A stretch of DNA of 64,000 nucleotides, taken from positions 1 through 64,000 of the forward strand of contig JAEYZG010000051.1 in NCBI GenBank assembly GCA_023428135.1. Direction: 5' to 3'. Source of the DNA: Bacteroidota bacterium. Lineage in GTDB: Bacteria; Bacteroidota; Bacteroidia; Cytophagales; Cytophagaceae. Below are positions 43,764-52,606 of the stretch, in pieces (within the stretch, counting starts at the first letter, position 1; every line of letters begins with the position of its first letter). A program made the position numbers and the translations under genes. The notes beneath the pieces are model-generated. The model ran no database searches. It saw only the letters and a program-made list of their open reading frames with translations, and was not told the origin of the DNA.

Positions 43764-45734
43764 TTACTTAATAATTACTTTCTCAGTAAAGTTATTCTTT
43801 GCATCTCTTATATTCACAAAGTAAATTCCTTCCTGTAGATTGGTAACTGAAACCTCAGCTTTACCATTTTCCATATATCCATTCACTAAGACTCTTCCGG
43901 AGATATCTCTGATTTCATAATTACCATCTCGAACAATATCAGAAGAAAGGTCTATTTTTTCTGACACTGAAGGATTCGGATAAATGTTGAATTTAACCGA
44001 GTTATTTACAGGATTCACATTTGAAGTAACTTCTTCAGGTTTCCATATTTTAAACTTACCTGAAGCATGTAGCAGACCTAGCATATGAAGCAAACCATCA
44101 TAATACCTATATTCTCCTGAAGGCACTGCCTGATTATATAATTTGTCTACAAATTCCCAGGCCATTGCATTGTTGGAAGCCAATGTTCCTGCACCATTCA
44201 TGGCAAATAAACCTGAAGCTGCATGTGTGTTTTCTGTTGGAGTACCATCCTGATGATATAATGCATTATAGTTGGAACCCTGTGAGTTAAAGAAGGTCAA
44301 AAGTTTATCAACCTGAGCTGAATGCCAGGAGTTACCAAACCAGTGTGCATCCATAGCAATGTTAGAAATTACTCTCCAGGAATCGTAGGCAAAGTATCCT
44401 GCATTGCTGTTCCACTCAACTGTATAAGGCTGACCGTCAAAGGTCATATAATCTGTCACAAGTCCGGTATTAGGATGCATAGCCTTCAAAAAAAATACCT
44501 TACTTGAATCAGCTGCATCTGCCCAGAACTGATTATCTGTGTTGGCCCACAAAGACCAAAGCTTGTAGAACGCGGGAAGGTGATAAGAAGGGTCGGTGAA
44601 ATCCGCGTTACCTCCCTCTGGTACAAAAACGACCTGCTTATTTGTTTTGTTAAACATATTGGTAAGCTGGTCAACTACTCCGCCATTCCTGGTTTCCAGG
44701 TTTATCATGTCTGACAAAAGCTGCTGTGCTTCTTGCTCATAATTAAAAATGCCTTCCCCGTTACCCCATCTGTGCGCAGCAAAGAACAAAGCGGTAGCAA
44801 AATATTCTTCACCATCCGAAGCGCTGTTCGGATCAAGGATTTCAAAAGTAGAAGCATCTACCTGCCAGGCAAAATACCCTTCTCTTGGGCCCGTTTTATG
44901 TTGCATATATGTTTTAGCAAATTTCCACAGTTTGTCAAACTCTTCTTTTTTGTTAAGTTGAACTGCGATCATCATTCCATAAGACATCCCTTCTGAACGA
45001 ATATCTTTACTGGAAATGGCATCAATATAAGCCATATCGTCTCCTGTTTCAAAATATAGAGCCTCTGAAGCAGAGCTTCCATGGAACAGCTGCTGAAAAG
45101 CTGCTTCAACTTTATTGTCTATTGCAGTTTCTGACTTGCCCATCTCCTTAAACATACTTCTATATAGGTCAGTGTAGTAAGCTCCCTGAGTTGGAGGAAC
45201 AGGTGTGCCTAGTTCAACTTCTGGAACGATTTCCAGGTTAAAATCATCAAAGTAATAATTGGCTGCAGCTGCACCAACGAATAGATTGAATCGCAATGCG
45301 CCTTCTCCCTCTACATCTGAGGTATAAACCATTTCAATAAACTTCCACTCAGAGTTAAGCGTAAAGTCTGATCCTGTTTTATAACCATAGGATGGAGGCC
45401 CATCCTGAGCGGCGAGGTGGATGGAAACGTCCTCGTCAGCTTTGGCATAAAAACTAATAATGTACTTTGCCCCTTTTTCTGCAGGCCAATTACTTGGTGT
45501 ATTAAGCTGAATTTCCCAGTTATTAGCGGCAGCGGTTAAAACATTTATGTGTGCTGCGTAGCTTCCGCTGTGTGCATCAGCGGAGTTGTAGTCAATAGTG
45601 GCGGATCCTTCAGGAGTCTGGAACTGCCACCAGTGCTGGCCGCTTTCAAAGCCAGGGTTCGAAAAAATGTTTGCTGCTTTTATTTCGTTTAGTGTTAACA
45701 GAAATAACAGACAAAACAGGTAGATGTGTTTCAT
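43764..45734 (-). CDS. GH8 glycoside hydrolase with N-terminal CBM and T9SS tail
   Basis: A 656-residue secreted enzyme. The ATG at 45734 (MKHIYLFCLLFLLTLNEIKA) gives a signal peptide; the longer frame is rejected. Order: CBM4/9-like jelly roll (about 22-170, 'NPGFESGQHWWQFQTPEG', 'NYYFDDFNLEIV'); GH8 (alpha/alpha)6 barrel (about 190-550) with the catalytic acid in 'IRSEGMSYGM' and the 'SDGEEYFATALFFAAHRWG' signature; T9SS tail ('FNIYPNPSVSEKIDL'). The form resembles reducing-end xylose-releasing exo-oligoxylanases (Rex type) and related xylanases rather than classical cellulases. With CE15 nearby, xylan is the likely target. Confidence 0.88.
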   Translation of the reverse strand: MKHIYLFCLLFLLTLNEIKAANIFSNPGFESGQHWWQFQTPEGSATIDYNSADAHSGSYAAHINVLTAAANNWEIQLNTPSNWPAEKGAKYIISFYAKADEDVSIHLAAQDGPPSYGYKTGSDFTLNSEWKFIEMVYTSDVEGEGALRFNLFVGAAAANYYFDDFNLEIVPEVELGTPVPPTQGAYYTDLYRSMFKEMGKSETAIDNKVEAAFQQLFHGSSASEALYFETGDDMAYIDAISSKDIRSEGMSYGMMIAVQLNKKEEFDKLWKFAKTYMQHKTGPREGYFAWQVDASTFEILDPNSASDGEEYFATALFFAAHRWGNGEGIFNYEQEAQQLLSDMINLETRNGGVVDQLTNMFNKTNKQVVFVPEGGNADFTDPSYHLPAFYKLWSLWANTDNQFWADAADSSKVFFLKAMHPNTGLVTDYMTFDGQPYTVEWNSNAGYFAYDSWRVISNIAMDAHWFGNSWHSAQVDKLLTFFNSQGSNYNALYHQDGTPTENTHAASGLFAMNGAGTLASNNAMAWEFVDKLYNQAVPSGEYRYYDGLLHMLGLLHASGKFKIWKPEEVTSNVNPVNNSVKFNIYPNPSVSEKIDLSSDIVRDGNYEIRDISGRVLVNGYMENGKAEVSVTNLQEGIYFVNIRDAKNNFTEKVIIK

Positions 45735-46141
45735 GCATTTATAGGTTTTTTTTAAATGTAAATCTAATAAAAAATCATAATACATAAATTGAATGATTAT
45801 AAGATTTGGTTCACGATTTAATCGAACGTAGAAGATTCATCTTGCTTTTGTTCAATTCAATAGGATAAAATAATATACATGAAAAAATTGTACATTATCT
45901 CTATATTGATACCTGACCATTATGAGGTTAACATTATAATATTTTTCTGCAGTTTTTTAATGTCATAACCAATCCATTCCCACCTAGTGATTAAGATTTA
46001 TAAAAGTTGTCGTTTACTTTTTAGGCCAAGATCAGTACTCTACAAGGTAGAGGATTGGTATATGAAAATCTGAAAAATTATGATTGGGATACCAAAAGCC
46101 TTGTCTTCAAAAAGCTTTGTTTTTCATCAATTATTAGAACT
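45735..46141. other. Divergent intergenic region between GH8 and a large secreted protein gene
   Basis: About 400 bp of AT-rich sequence that must hold promoters for both directions. No clear consensus or operator was seen. Confidence 0.5.
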
Positions 46142-49100
46142 ATGAATAAGGTCCTTGTTTTGTCATTAATGTTGCTTGTATCTTTGTTCCATTCAAATAC
46201 AAGTTTCAGCCAATGCGGGTCCCAAACTGCAACTATTGTCAATAATTGTCCCAATCAATCTCCTCAACTAACTATTCCTACTGTAGTTCCAGGAACTGAT
46301 TTTATATGGACAGTTGGAGGTTCCATATACGGCCAGGGATATGACTTTACCTATCAGTCACCTTTGACTTCACCAACAATTATAAATTATCAGGAGCAAA
46401 TTAAACAATCAGGAGGTCCTGCAAAAGGAGCAGCTTCAACTTATACAATGCCTGCATCAGGGACTTCCATCTTAAACACAGGTTATTCAGTTTCTGTAAG
46501 TTCAACAACTGTTTTCAGATTAAATGCATTTACTGTACCTATAAAACTTTATTACTGTGACCCAAATGCAACATACAGGTTAAAGGTTATAGTTGGACCA
46601 ACAGCCAATCCAACCGATGCTTCAGTCTGGTATACATTCAAATGTCCTGATCTTATCAATACAACAGAAAGTCAGACGTATCTTGTACCTATAAAGATAA
46701 ATACAAGTCCCACAGATCCCGGACTTACAATTCCTGCCGGATCAACTACTATATCTGTAATATACAGTGATGCAACCAATCCTGCAGGAACATCAGACAT
46801 CAGCGGATTGGTGGCATTTCCAACTACAACGTTCAATAACTCCTATACTATAGGATCAACAACAATTTCCCATTCAACAACAACCAACAGACCTGCATTT
46901 CTTGACTGGGATATTACAACGCTTTGCCCTCCAGTTGGAGTAAATGTTAGTCCCACAGCGTCTGCCAGTTGTTGCGTTCCCGGAAACGTTACTGCTCCAT
47001 CAATCAATACAACCACCGGCACTAATATTATTGATACGGATCCTGTTTTCCCGGCATTAACTTTAAGTACTCCTTTGCAAACCGGCTATTATTATCAATG
47101 GTTTAAAAACGGACAAGCCCTAACAGCTCCAGTACAAAACGATAACGAAATAGATGTTACAACTTCAGGGCAATACACTGTGAGAGTTGTAGAAAAGCTT
47201 GCTGACATCAATAAAACGTCGTGTTATAAAAGCGATGTGGAAATGGTCTCCAAAAGGATATTGTTTGCTCAAACGGACAAAATTTCTCTTTGTTTGGGAG
47301 AAACTGCCAAGCTTAATGCTTTAGGCGCCACAGGGAATACTGCCGGATCTATAATCTGGTCCGGAGCTAATGGCATTAGCAATATCAATACTAAAACTCC
47401 AACTTTTCTGCCGGTATCAACAGGAACATTTACCTTGGAAGTTGATGCAGAGGTGCCTGTCGGGAACCAAGTAATTAATGGAGATTTTGAATTATATACA
47501 GTAGGGGATGCATCTCCAGGTTTTACATATAGTTCTTATTACAACTTTAAAGATCCCAAAGATGCAGTAGTGGGTACTTCTCAAACTTTTTTCGGTGTAA
47601 CCGATAGGAAAGGTATAAGCTGGCTTCAAAATGGAACCTTTTCACTATACAACTATGTATTGTCAAACAATGATGGTTATACAGGAATAAAGCCATGCCC
47701 GGACCATACGACAGGAACAGGTAATCTTTACTTTACAGACGCTGCCGCTAAAAACGTTCCTGCAGGAACCGCATTAACGGATTCCTATATGTGGTCTCAG
47801 CAGGTAACACTCGTTGCTGGTCAGGAATACGAATTTGCAGCATGGTTCACTAATGCAAACTCAGAATATTGTGACTGTGAAGATCCATTTGATAATACAG
47901 AATACCCTATTAAAGACCCTGACAATCCTACAGCGGGTCAACCTCAGATAAATTTTTATGTTAATGATGCATTAGTAAATCCTACACCAATTACCATAGA
48001 CGGTGCTACCTGTCAATGGCAAAAAGTAAGCTATAAATATATTGCTACAACATCTGGCACAGCAACAATTAAAATTTCTGAAATCTCAAGAGCTGATGCA
48101 GGAAATGATTTTGCAATGGATGATATTTCATTTGGTGCTCCGGGAAGGCAGAAACACACAGTTACTATTGATGTTACCGACTGTGATGACTTTGATGCAA
48201 ATACTTTATGTAATGCAGGAGAATTGACACTTGAAGCGACTTCCTCAAATGGGTTCTTCACAAAGTGGACGCATACCGATAATGGAGGGGTAACAAGTTC
48301 AACCACAATTGACAAACCAAGCGATGCCATTACAACGGCTGAGCCGATTGCAACTACTGATAAATATACTGCTGAGTTCAAATTTGTTCGGGGTAATCAG
48401 ATCGCCAATCCAGATTATTCGCTCACAACAAAAAATGGGAGCAACATGACTGACAGAACCAATCTTCCTGGAGCATACGGATTTAACGATGGTCAATATA
48501 TTATTGGCAAAGATCCTTCGGCATACTCCAATACCCAGGATAAAATATATGTTTCAGTACCAGACCACACTACAGGTAGTACAAACTCCTTTGATTATTT
48601 CTCCGGGAGTGGAGTGTATGCGGTTGGAAATAACGTTGTTTTTAGCCAGACTATAGCAGTTGCAAATGGAGAGGAATACGGATTTTCTGTTTGGCTGGCA
48701 AATATCCATAATGAGTTTACCAAAGCAAATCCTGATACATCCAGTAGTGCCAAAACAACAAAGCTGGATCTATATGTTGGAGGAGTAGCAGTCAAAAGGC
48801 TTGTACTTCCGCTAAACACATCATGGAACAATTTCGGTTATAGTTTTGTCGCTGCCATAACAGGCAATATAACAGTAGAACTTAGAGTGCCAAATTTAAA
48901 TCTTCAAAAAGCTGCTGCCTTTGCAATGGATGATATCCAGATAGGCAAAGTGGATACTAAGATTAAAGATGTATTGCCAGATCCGAATTGCACACTTCCT
49001 GTTTCATACCTATATATCAATGTGGAGAGAAACGGCTCTCAAATTAGTTTGCAATGGGCTACAGTGCAGGAAAAAGATGCTGATCTTTTTATCATTGAAA

Positions 49101-49525
49101 AATCAATAGACGGAATAAATTTTTCTGCTACAGGTACAGTAAATGCAAAGGGCAATAGTGCTTCTGTAAGTAAGTATGCTTATTCTGAAGCTTCTGCTGG
49201 AGAGTATAACTATTACAGAATCAAGCAAACAGATCTGGATGGCAAATTTGAATACAGCAAAATTTTCTTTGTTGCAGACATAATTCTAGACGTTGTGATT
49301 GTTTACCCCAATCCAAGCTCAACATCCTTCACAATAAAGACAAATACTCAGGCTAGCGAAACACTTCTTATAAAAATCATTGATACTAAAGGATCTGAAG
49401 TGGCTAACCTTACTAATAAGGGTAATGAGCCGATAACTGTGGGATCAGATCTTATTCCTGGAGTTTATATTATAGAGGTTCTGGGAGAAACACAGGTTTG
49501 GAGAAAACGAATTGTTAAGCAATAA
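46142..49525 (+). CDS. Large secreted multi-domain protein with CBM-like modules and T9SS tail
   Basis: The ATG at 46142 (MNKVLVLSLMLLVSLFHSNTSFSQ) gives a signal peptide and 1127 residues; the frame from 46055 is rejected. Visible parts are an N-terminal beta-rich region, an Ig-like region ('QWFKNGQALTAPVQNDNEIDVTTSGQYTVRVVE'), and two related jelly-roll modules. These begin 'NQVINGDFEL' and 'NQIANPDYSL', each with a 'PDHTTG' turn and an 'FAMDDI' end, as in CBM-like domains. The C-terminus has a 'VERNGSQISLQWATVQEKDADLFIIEKS' fibronectin-like segment and a T9SS type A domain ('VYPNPSSTSFTIKT'). No catalytic domain is visible. It may be an adhesin or carbohydrate-binding scaffold. Confidence 0.75.
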   Translation: MNKVLVLSLMLLVSLFHSNTSFSQCGSQTATIVNNCPNQSPQLTIPTVVPGTDFIWTVGGSIYGQGYDFTYQSPLTSPTIINYQEQIKQSGGPAKGAASTYTMPASGTSILNTGYSVSVSSTTVFRLNAFTVPIKLYYCDPNATYRLKVIVGPTANPTDASVWYTFKCPDLINTTESQTYLVPIKINTSPTDPGLTIPAGSTTISVIYSDATNPAGTSDISGLVAFPTTTFNNSYTIGSTTISHSTTTNRPAFLDWDITTLCPPVGVNVSPTASASCCVPGNVTAPSINTTTGTNIIDTDPVFPALTLSTPLQTGYYYQWFKNGQALTAPVQNDNEIDVTTSGQYTVRVVEKLADINKTSCYKSDVEMVSKRILFAQTDKISLCLGETAKLNALGATGNTAGSIIWSGANGISNINTKTPTFLPVSTGTFTLEVDAEVPVGNQVINGDFELYTVGDASPGFTYSSYYNFKDPKDAVVGTSQTFFGVTDRKGISWLQNGTFSLYNYVLSNNDGYTGIKPCPDHTTGTGNLYFTDAAAKNVPAGTALTDSYMWSQQVTLVAGQEYEFAAWFTNANSEYCDCEDPFDNTEYPIKDPDNPTAGQPQINFYVNDALVNPTPITIDGATCQWQKVSYKYIATTSGTATIKISEISRADAGNDFAMDDISFGAPGRQKHTVTIDVTDCDDFDANTLCNAGELTLEATSSNGFFTKWTHTDNGGVTSSTTIDKPSDAITTAEPIATTDKYTAEFKFVRGNQIANPDYSLTTKNGSNMTDRTNLPGAYGFNDGQYIIGKDPSAYSNTQDKIYVSVPDHTTGSTNSFDYFSGSGVYAVGNNVVFSQTIAVANGEEYGFSVWLANIHNEFTKANPDTSSSAKTTKLDLYVGGVAVKRLVLPLNTSWNNFGYSFVAAITGNITVELRVPNLNLQKAAAFAMDDIQIGKVDTKIKDVLPDPNCTLPVSYLYINVERNGSQISLQWATVQEKDADLFIIEKSIDGINFSATGTVNAKGNSASVSKYAYSEASAGEYNYYRIKQTDLDGKFEYSKIFFVADIILDVVIVYPNPSSTSFTIKTNTQASETLLIKIIDTKGSEVANLTNKGNEPITVGSDLIPGVYIIEVLGETQVWRKRIVKQ

Positions 49526-49544
49526 TAGCAAATGGCATTAAAGC

Positions 49545-49585
49545 AAAAAGGTCCACCTTAAATAAATCATAGTGGACCTTTTTTT
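49545..49585. terminator. Bidirectional terminator
   Basis: A 12-bp perfect stem (49545-49556 with 49572-49583), A-run left and T-run right, between convergent genes. Confidence 0.9.
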
Positions 49586-49620
49586 ATAAGGAGTCTTTTA
49601 AATATTATCTAAAGCTAAAG

Positions 49621-51324
49621 TTATTCCTTTATTAATTTTTCCTTTATTAAACCTTCCGCTGTTTCCATTTCGGCAATATAAACTCCCTTTCGAAAACCTG
49701 CTGTTGCTATTTCAATCTTATAGTCACGAATGTTCTTTTGATCAAATACAATTTTCCCCGATTGACTGTAAATAGTGATGCTGCGAATAATAGCGTCTGA
49801 TTCAAATAAAATCTTATCAGTAGCAGGATTAGGGTAGATTGATAACTTAGCTTTCACAAAAGGATTGAACGTGCTTAATACATCATTATTAATCAGACTT
49901 ATATTGTCAAACTGCAAACTACCCAAAGCTTTACCCAGATCAAAAATAACCCGTGCCTCTGGATCCGTATTGCCTGACATTGTAAAGTTGTAGGTAATTG
50001 TTTTCTTTGCAGGGCCTGCTGTGTGAGTTGTTCCGGCATATACATTCCATGGGTCCTTGCTCATACCTATACTTGCAATGAAAGTTGTTTGCTGGCTTGC
50101 CCATACATCGAATGTTAAAGTATATGAATTACCCATTTCTATTAAAAGACCATCCTGGGAAAATTGAATATCCCATGCATTGGTCCCGCTTTTTGATATA
50201 TCCAATTTTATTTCACCCTGATCTATTGTTGACGAAACAAGGTCAGAGGGCACTGTCCGATGCCATTTGAAAAATCCTGCATCAAATTCTCCATTCTGTA
50301 TCATCTCGCCTTTCTTTCTGAATATGGGTCTTATCGATGTATTTATAGCCATATTAAACAAAAGAGGGTTGTTAAGGTCCTGATATGTTCCTTCCCACTT
50401 TATAAACTCATAACCTACAGCTGGAATCGCTTCCAGATTGACGTTTGCATTAGCGCTGACCTTTCCATTCGGAAATGATGCAGTTACAGTTCCTCCTGCG
50501 ACCTGTTGTACCTGGAGATCATATTCTGGTTTTTCTTCGCTGAACTGATATACCTTTACAAAGTCCACTTCAAATTTTTGAGGAAAAATTGTAGAGTCGA
50601 TTCCTTGTGAGCCTGCCCAATCACCACCTACAGCATTGTTCAGAATCAGATGCATCTTCTGATCAAAAGGCCATTCTTTATAAGTATCCGTTGGCTTTTT
50701 ATCAAGAGAGTAATACAATACATTATCTACATAAAATCTTAAGCTGTCTGCATACCACTCCAATGCATAAGTATAAAAGTTGTTATAAGGAGCTACAAGA
50801 TCCGTACTGCCACCTCTACTCTCACCAGTCTCGTGATTGTATCTCTCGGTATGTGTTGTAAAAAATATTTTGTCAGGATCATAGCCGACATTTTCCATCA
50901 GATCTATTTCTCCGCTTGAAGGCCAGTTGCCATATATATTTTCGCTTGGCAAAAACCAGATTGCGGGCCAGATTCCTCTTCCGGTAGGCAATTTAGCTCT
51001 CACTTCGAAACGACCATATTTCCAGTCACCATTTCCCAGCGTTTTTACTCTTGCAGAAGTGAATTTTTTATCTGAGTAATTTTCTTTCCTTGCCTCAATA
51101 ATCAAATGCCCGCTTTCGACGCGTACATTTTCTAATCGATCTTTAGTATAATACTGCAACTCGTTATTACCAAAACCATTCCCTCCAATATCATAATCCC
51201 ATTTATTAGGATTTGGCAAGCCGGAATAATCAAATTCTTCAGACCATATTAGTACTTTGTTAATTTTCTGAGCATAAAGTGGACTTAATAACAGACAAAG
51301 TAAAATGACGATTATAACTCTCAT
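49621..51324 (-). CDS. GH16 beta-glucanase with C-terminal CBM and T9SS tail
   Basis: A 567-residue secreted endo-beta-glucanase (laminarinase or lichenase type). A signal peptide (to about 18) is followed by GH16 (about 22-265) with the catalytic motif 'GEIDLMENVG' (E139 and E144 as nucleophile and acid). A short repeat-like domain (about 275-345, 'GGTVTASFPNGKVSANANV') is followed by a CBM4/9-like jelly roll (about 350-480, 'NGEFDAGFFKWHR', 'DIQFSQDGLLIEMGNSYTLTFDVWA', 'LGSLQFDNISL'). The tail is T9SS type A ('LSIYPNPATDKILF'). The last gene of the plant-polysaccharide cluster. Confidence 0.93.
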   Translation of the reverse strand: MRVIIVILLCLLLSPLYAQKINKVLIWSEEFDYSGLPNPNKWDYDIGGNGFGNNELQYYTKDRLENVRVESGHLIIEARKENYSDKKFTSARVKTLGNGDWKYGRFEVRAKLPTGRGIWPAIWFLPSENIYGNWPSSGEIDLMENVGYDPDKIFFTTHTERYNHETGESRGGSTDLVAPYNNFYTYALEWYADSLRFYVDNVLYYSLDKKPTDTYKEWPFDQKMHLILNNAVGGDWAGSQGIDSTIFPQKFEVDFVKVYQFSEEKPEYDLQVQQVAGGTVTASFPNGKVSANANVNLEAIPAVGYEFIKWEGTYQDLNNPLLFNMAINTSIRPIFRKKGEMIQNGEFDAGFFKWHRTVPSDLVSSTIDQGEIKLDISKSGTNAWDIQFSQDGLLIEMGNSYTLTFDVWASQQTTFIASIGMSKDPWNVYAGTTHTAGPAKKTITYNFTMSGNTDPEARVIFDLGKALGSLQFDNISLINNDVLSTFNPFVKAKLSIYPNPATDKILFESDAIIRSITIYSQSGKIVFDQKNIRDYKIEIATAGFRKGVYIAEMETAEGLIKEKLIKE

Positions 51325-51374
51325 TAAAATATTATTTTTTTTCCCTAGTTAGTACAATTTAAGAAAATTAAACC

Positions 51375-51662
51375 TCAGTTTGAAATTACATCATGAAATT
51401 GTGGAATTTTTTCAATAATTGCCTTAGCGAAAGGGCAATAGGGTATGACTTTCATACTGTTGCTTCTGGCATAACTTATAGCTTTTTCAACCAAAGCATG
51501 TCCAACTCCTTCCCCTTTAAGATTTTCGTCTACTTCCGTATGATCGATGGTTAATAAATGTTCTGACTTTAGAGAATACTCCAGTTTTGCTGAAGTTTTA
51601 TCATCCACCTGAATAAAAAACATTCCTCCTCCCTCGTGGACCTGCTGTCTTATATCTTTCAT
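51375..51662 (-). CDS. Short GNAT-like N-acetyltransferase
   Basis: A 95-residue protein of the YidJ/Gcn5-related short family. It has 'LTIDHTEVDENLKGEGVGHALVEKAISYARSNSMKVIPYCPFAKAII', containing the acetyl-CoA binding G-x-G-V/I-G/A loop and 'PYCPFA' motif typical of this group. It is shorter than classic GNATs, as the family usually is. Substrate unknown. It lies just upstream of the GH16 gene on the minus strand but is unlikely to share its role. Confidence 0.85.
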   Translation of the reverse strand: MKDIRQQVHEGGGMFFIQVDDKTSAKLEYSLKSEHLLTIDHTEVDENLKGEGVGHALVEKAISYARSNSMKVIPYCPFAKAIIEKIPQFHDVISN

Positions 51663-51720
51663 ATATCTAATTATTCTTTGAATTTTGATGATCGCTGTTG
51701 ATTAAAGATGATTACCTACA

Positions 51721-51758
51721 AAAAAAGGGAACCAGGCACAATTGCCTACTTCCCTTTT
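51721..51758. terminator. Terminator after the carbonic anhydrase gene
   Basis: A-run, a stem AAGGGAA with TTCCCTT with an inner short stem GGCA/TGCC-like, then a T-run. It serves the carbonic anhydrase (minus strand) and works in both directions. Confidence 0.75.
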
Positions 51759-51790
51759 TCACCCTGATCGATCCCTTGATCGAGATAAAT

Positions 51791-52435
51791 CTATTCATAA
51801 AATGTTACCTGACCATTGTCCATGTCATAATATGAACCAACTATTTTAATTAACCCATGATCTTCCATTTCCTTTAGAATCGGGCTTTGCGTACGAATCG
51901 CATCTACAGTAACCTTAACATTTTCTCTTATTACCATATCCACAAATTCATAGTTTTTGGATGTTTTCTCTCCATGATAATGATTACAATTCTGAATGGC
52001 AGGCTCAACTTTTTTTAATAAAGTAGTCAGGTTTCCTAATTCAACATGATCTATTGCTCCCTTTATTGCACCGCAGTATTCATGACCTATAACAAGCACA
52101 AGTTTCGCTCCTGCAACTTTGCAACTGAACTCCATTGAGCCCAGAATGTCATCATTTATAATATTACCTGCTACACGTGCAACAAACAAATCTCCGATTC
52201 CTTTATCAAAAACATCTTCTACAGGTACTCTTGAATCTATGCAGGAAAGCACAATAGCCTTGGGGTATTGGCCATTCACGGCATCCCGTATTTGTTTAGA
52301 ATGATCACGTAAAGTCAGGTTACCCGAAATGAATCTTTTATTACCCTCTTTAAGTTGCTTCAACACCTCATCAGGCGTAAGTTTCTGCTGTTCGTCTGCA
52401 GTTAGTACTTTTTCTATAAGGGGATTTAATTCCAT
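51791..52435 (-). CDS. Beta-class carbonic anhydrase
   Basis: Converts CO2 and water to bicarbonate. The ATG at 52435 (MELNPLIEKVLTADEQ) gives 214 residues; the longer frame adds an odd hydrophobic-basic stretch. Zinc ligands are visible in 'LSCIDSRVPVE' (Cys, with Asp-Arg dyad) and 'VIGHEYCGAIKGA' (His and Cys). The acidic 'NEFVDMVI'-like C-terminal region is normal. No signal peptide is seen in this start, so it is likely cytoplasmic. It stands alone with its own terminator. Confidence 0.95.
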   Translation of the reverse strand: MELNPLIEKVLTADEQQKLTPDEVLKQLKEGNKRFISGNLTLRDHSKQIRDAVNGQYPKAIVLSCIDSRVPVEDVFDKGIGDLFVARVAGNIINDDILGSMEFSCKVAGAKLVLVIGHEYCGAIKGAIDHVELGNLTTLLKKVEPAIQNCNHYHGEKTSKNYEFVDMVIRENVKVTVDAIRTQSPILKEMEDHGLIKIVGSYYDMDNGQVTFYE

Positions 52436-52606
52436 GATTTCTTCTAATTTGGGTTTAATAATAATAATACCCTCTATCCAACAAAAATACATGTAAAGAA
52501 GGATAACATGAAATTATCTGATTAGATTGATTAAAAAAATGGATGAATTTATTTGTATAATTTATACCTTTAAACTTCAATCAATTTTTAAATATTCTTT
52601 TTATTT

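Noticed and set aside
46055..46141. Upstream extension of the 1127-residue secreted protein
   Set aside because: It places 29 polar residues before a complete signal peptide.
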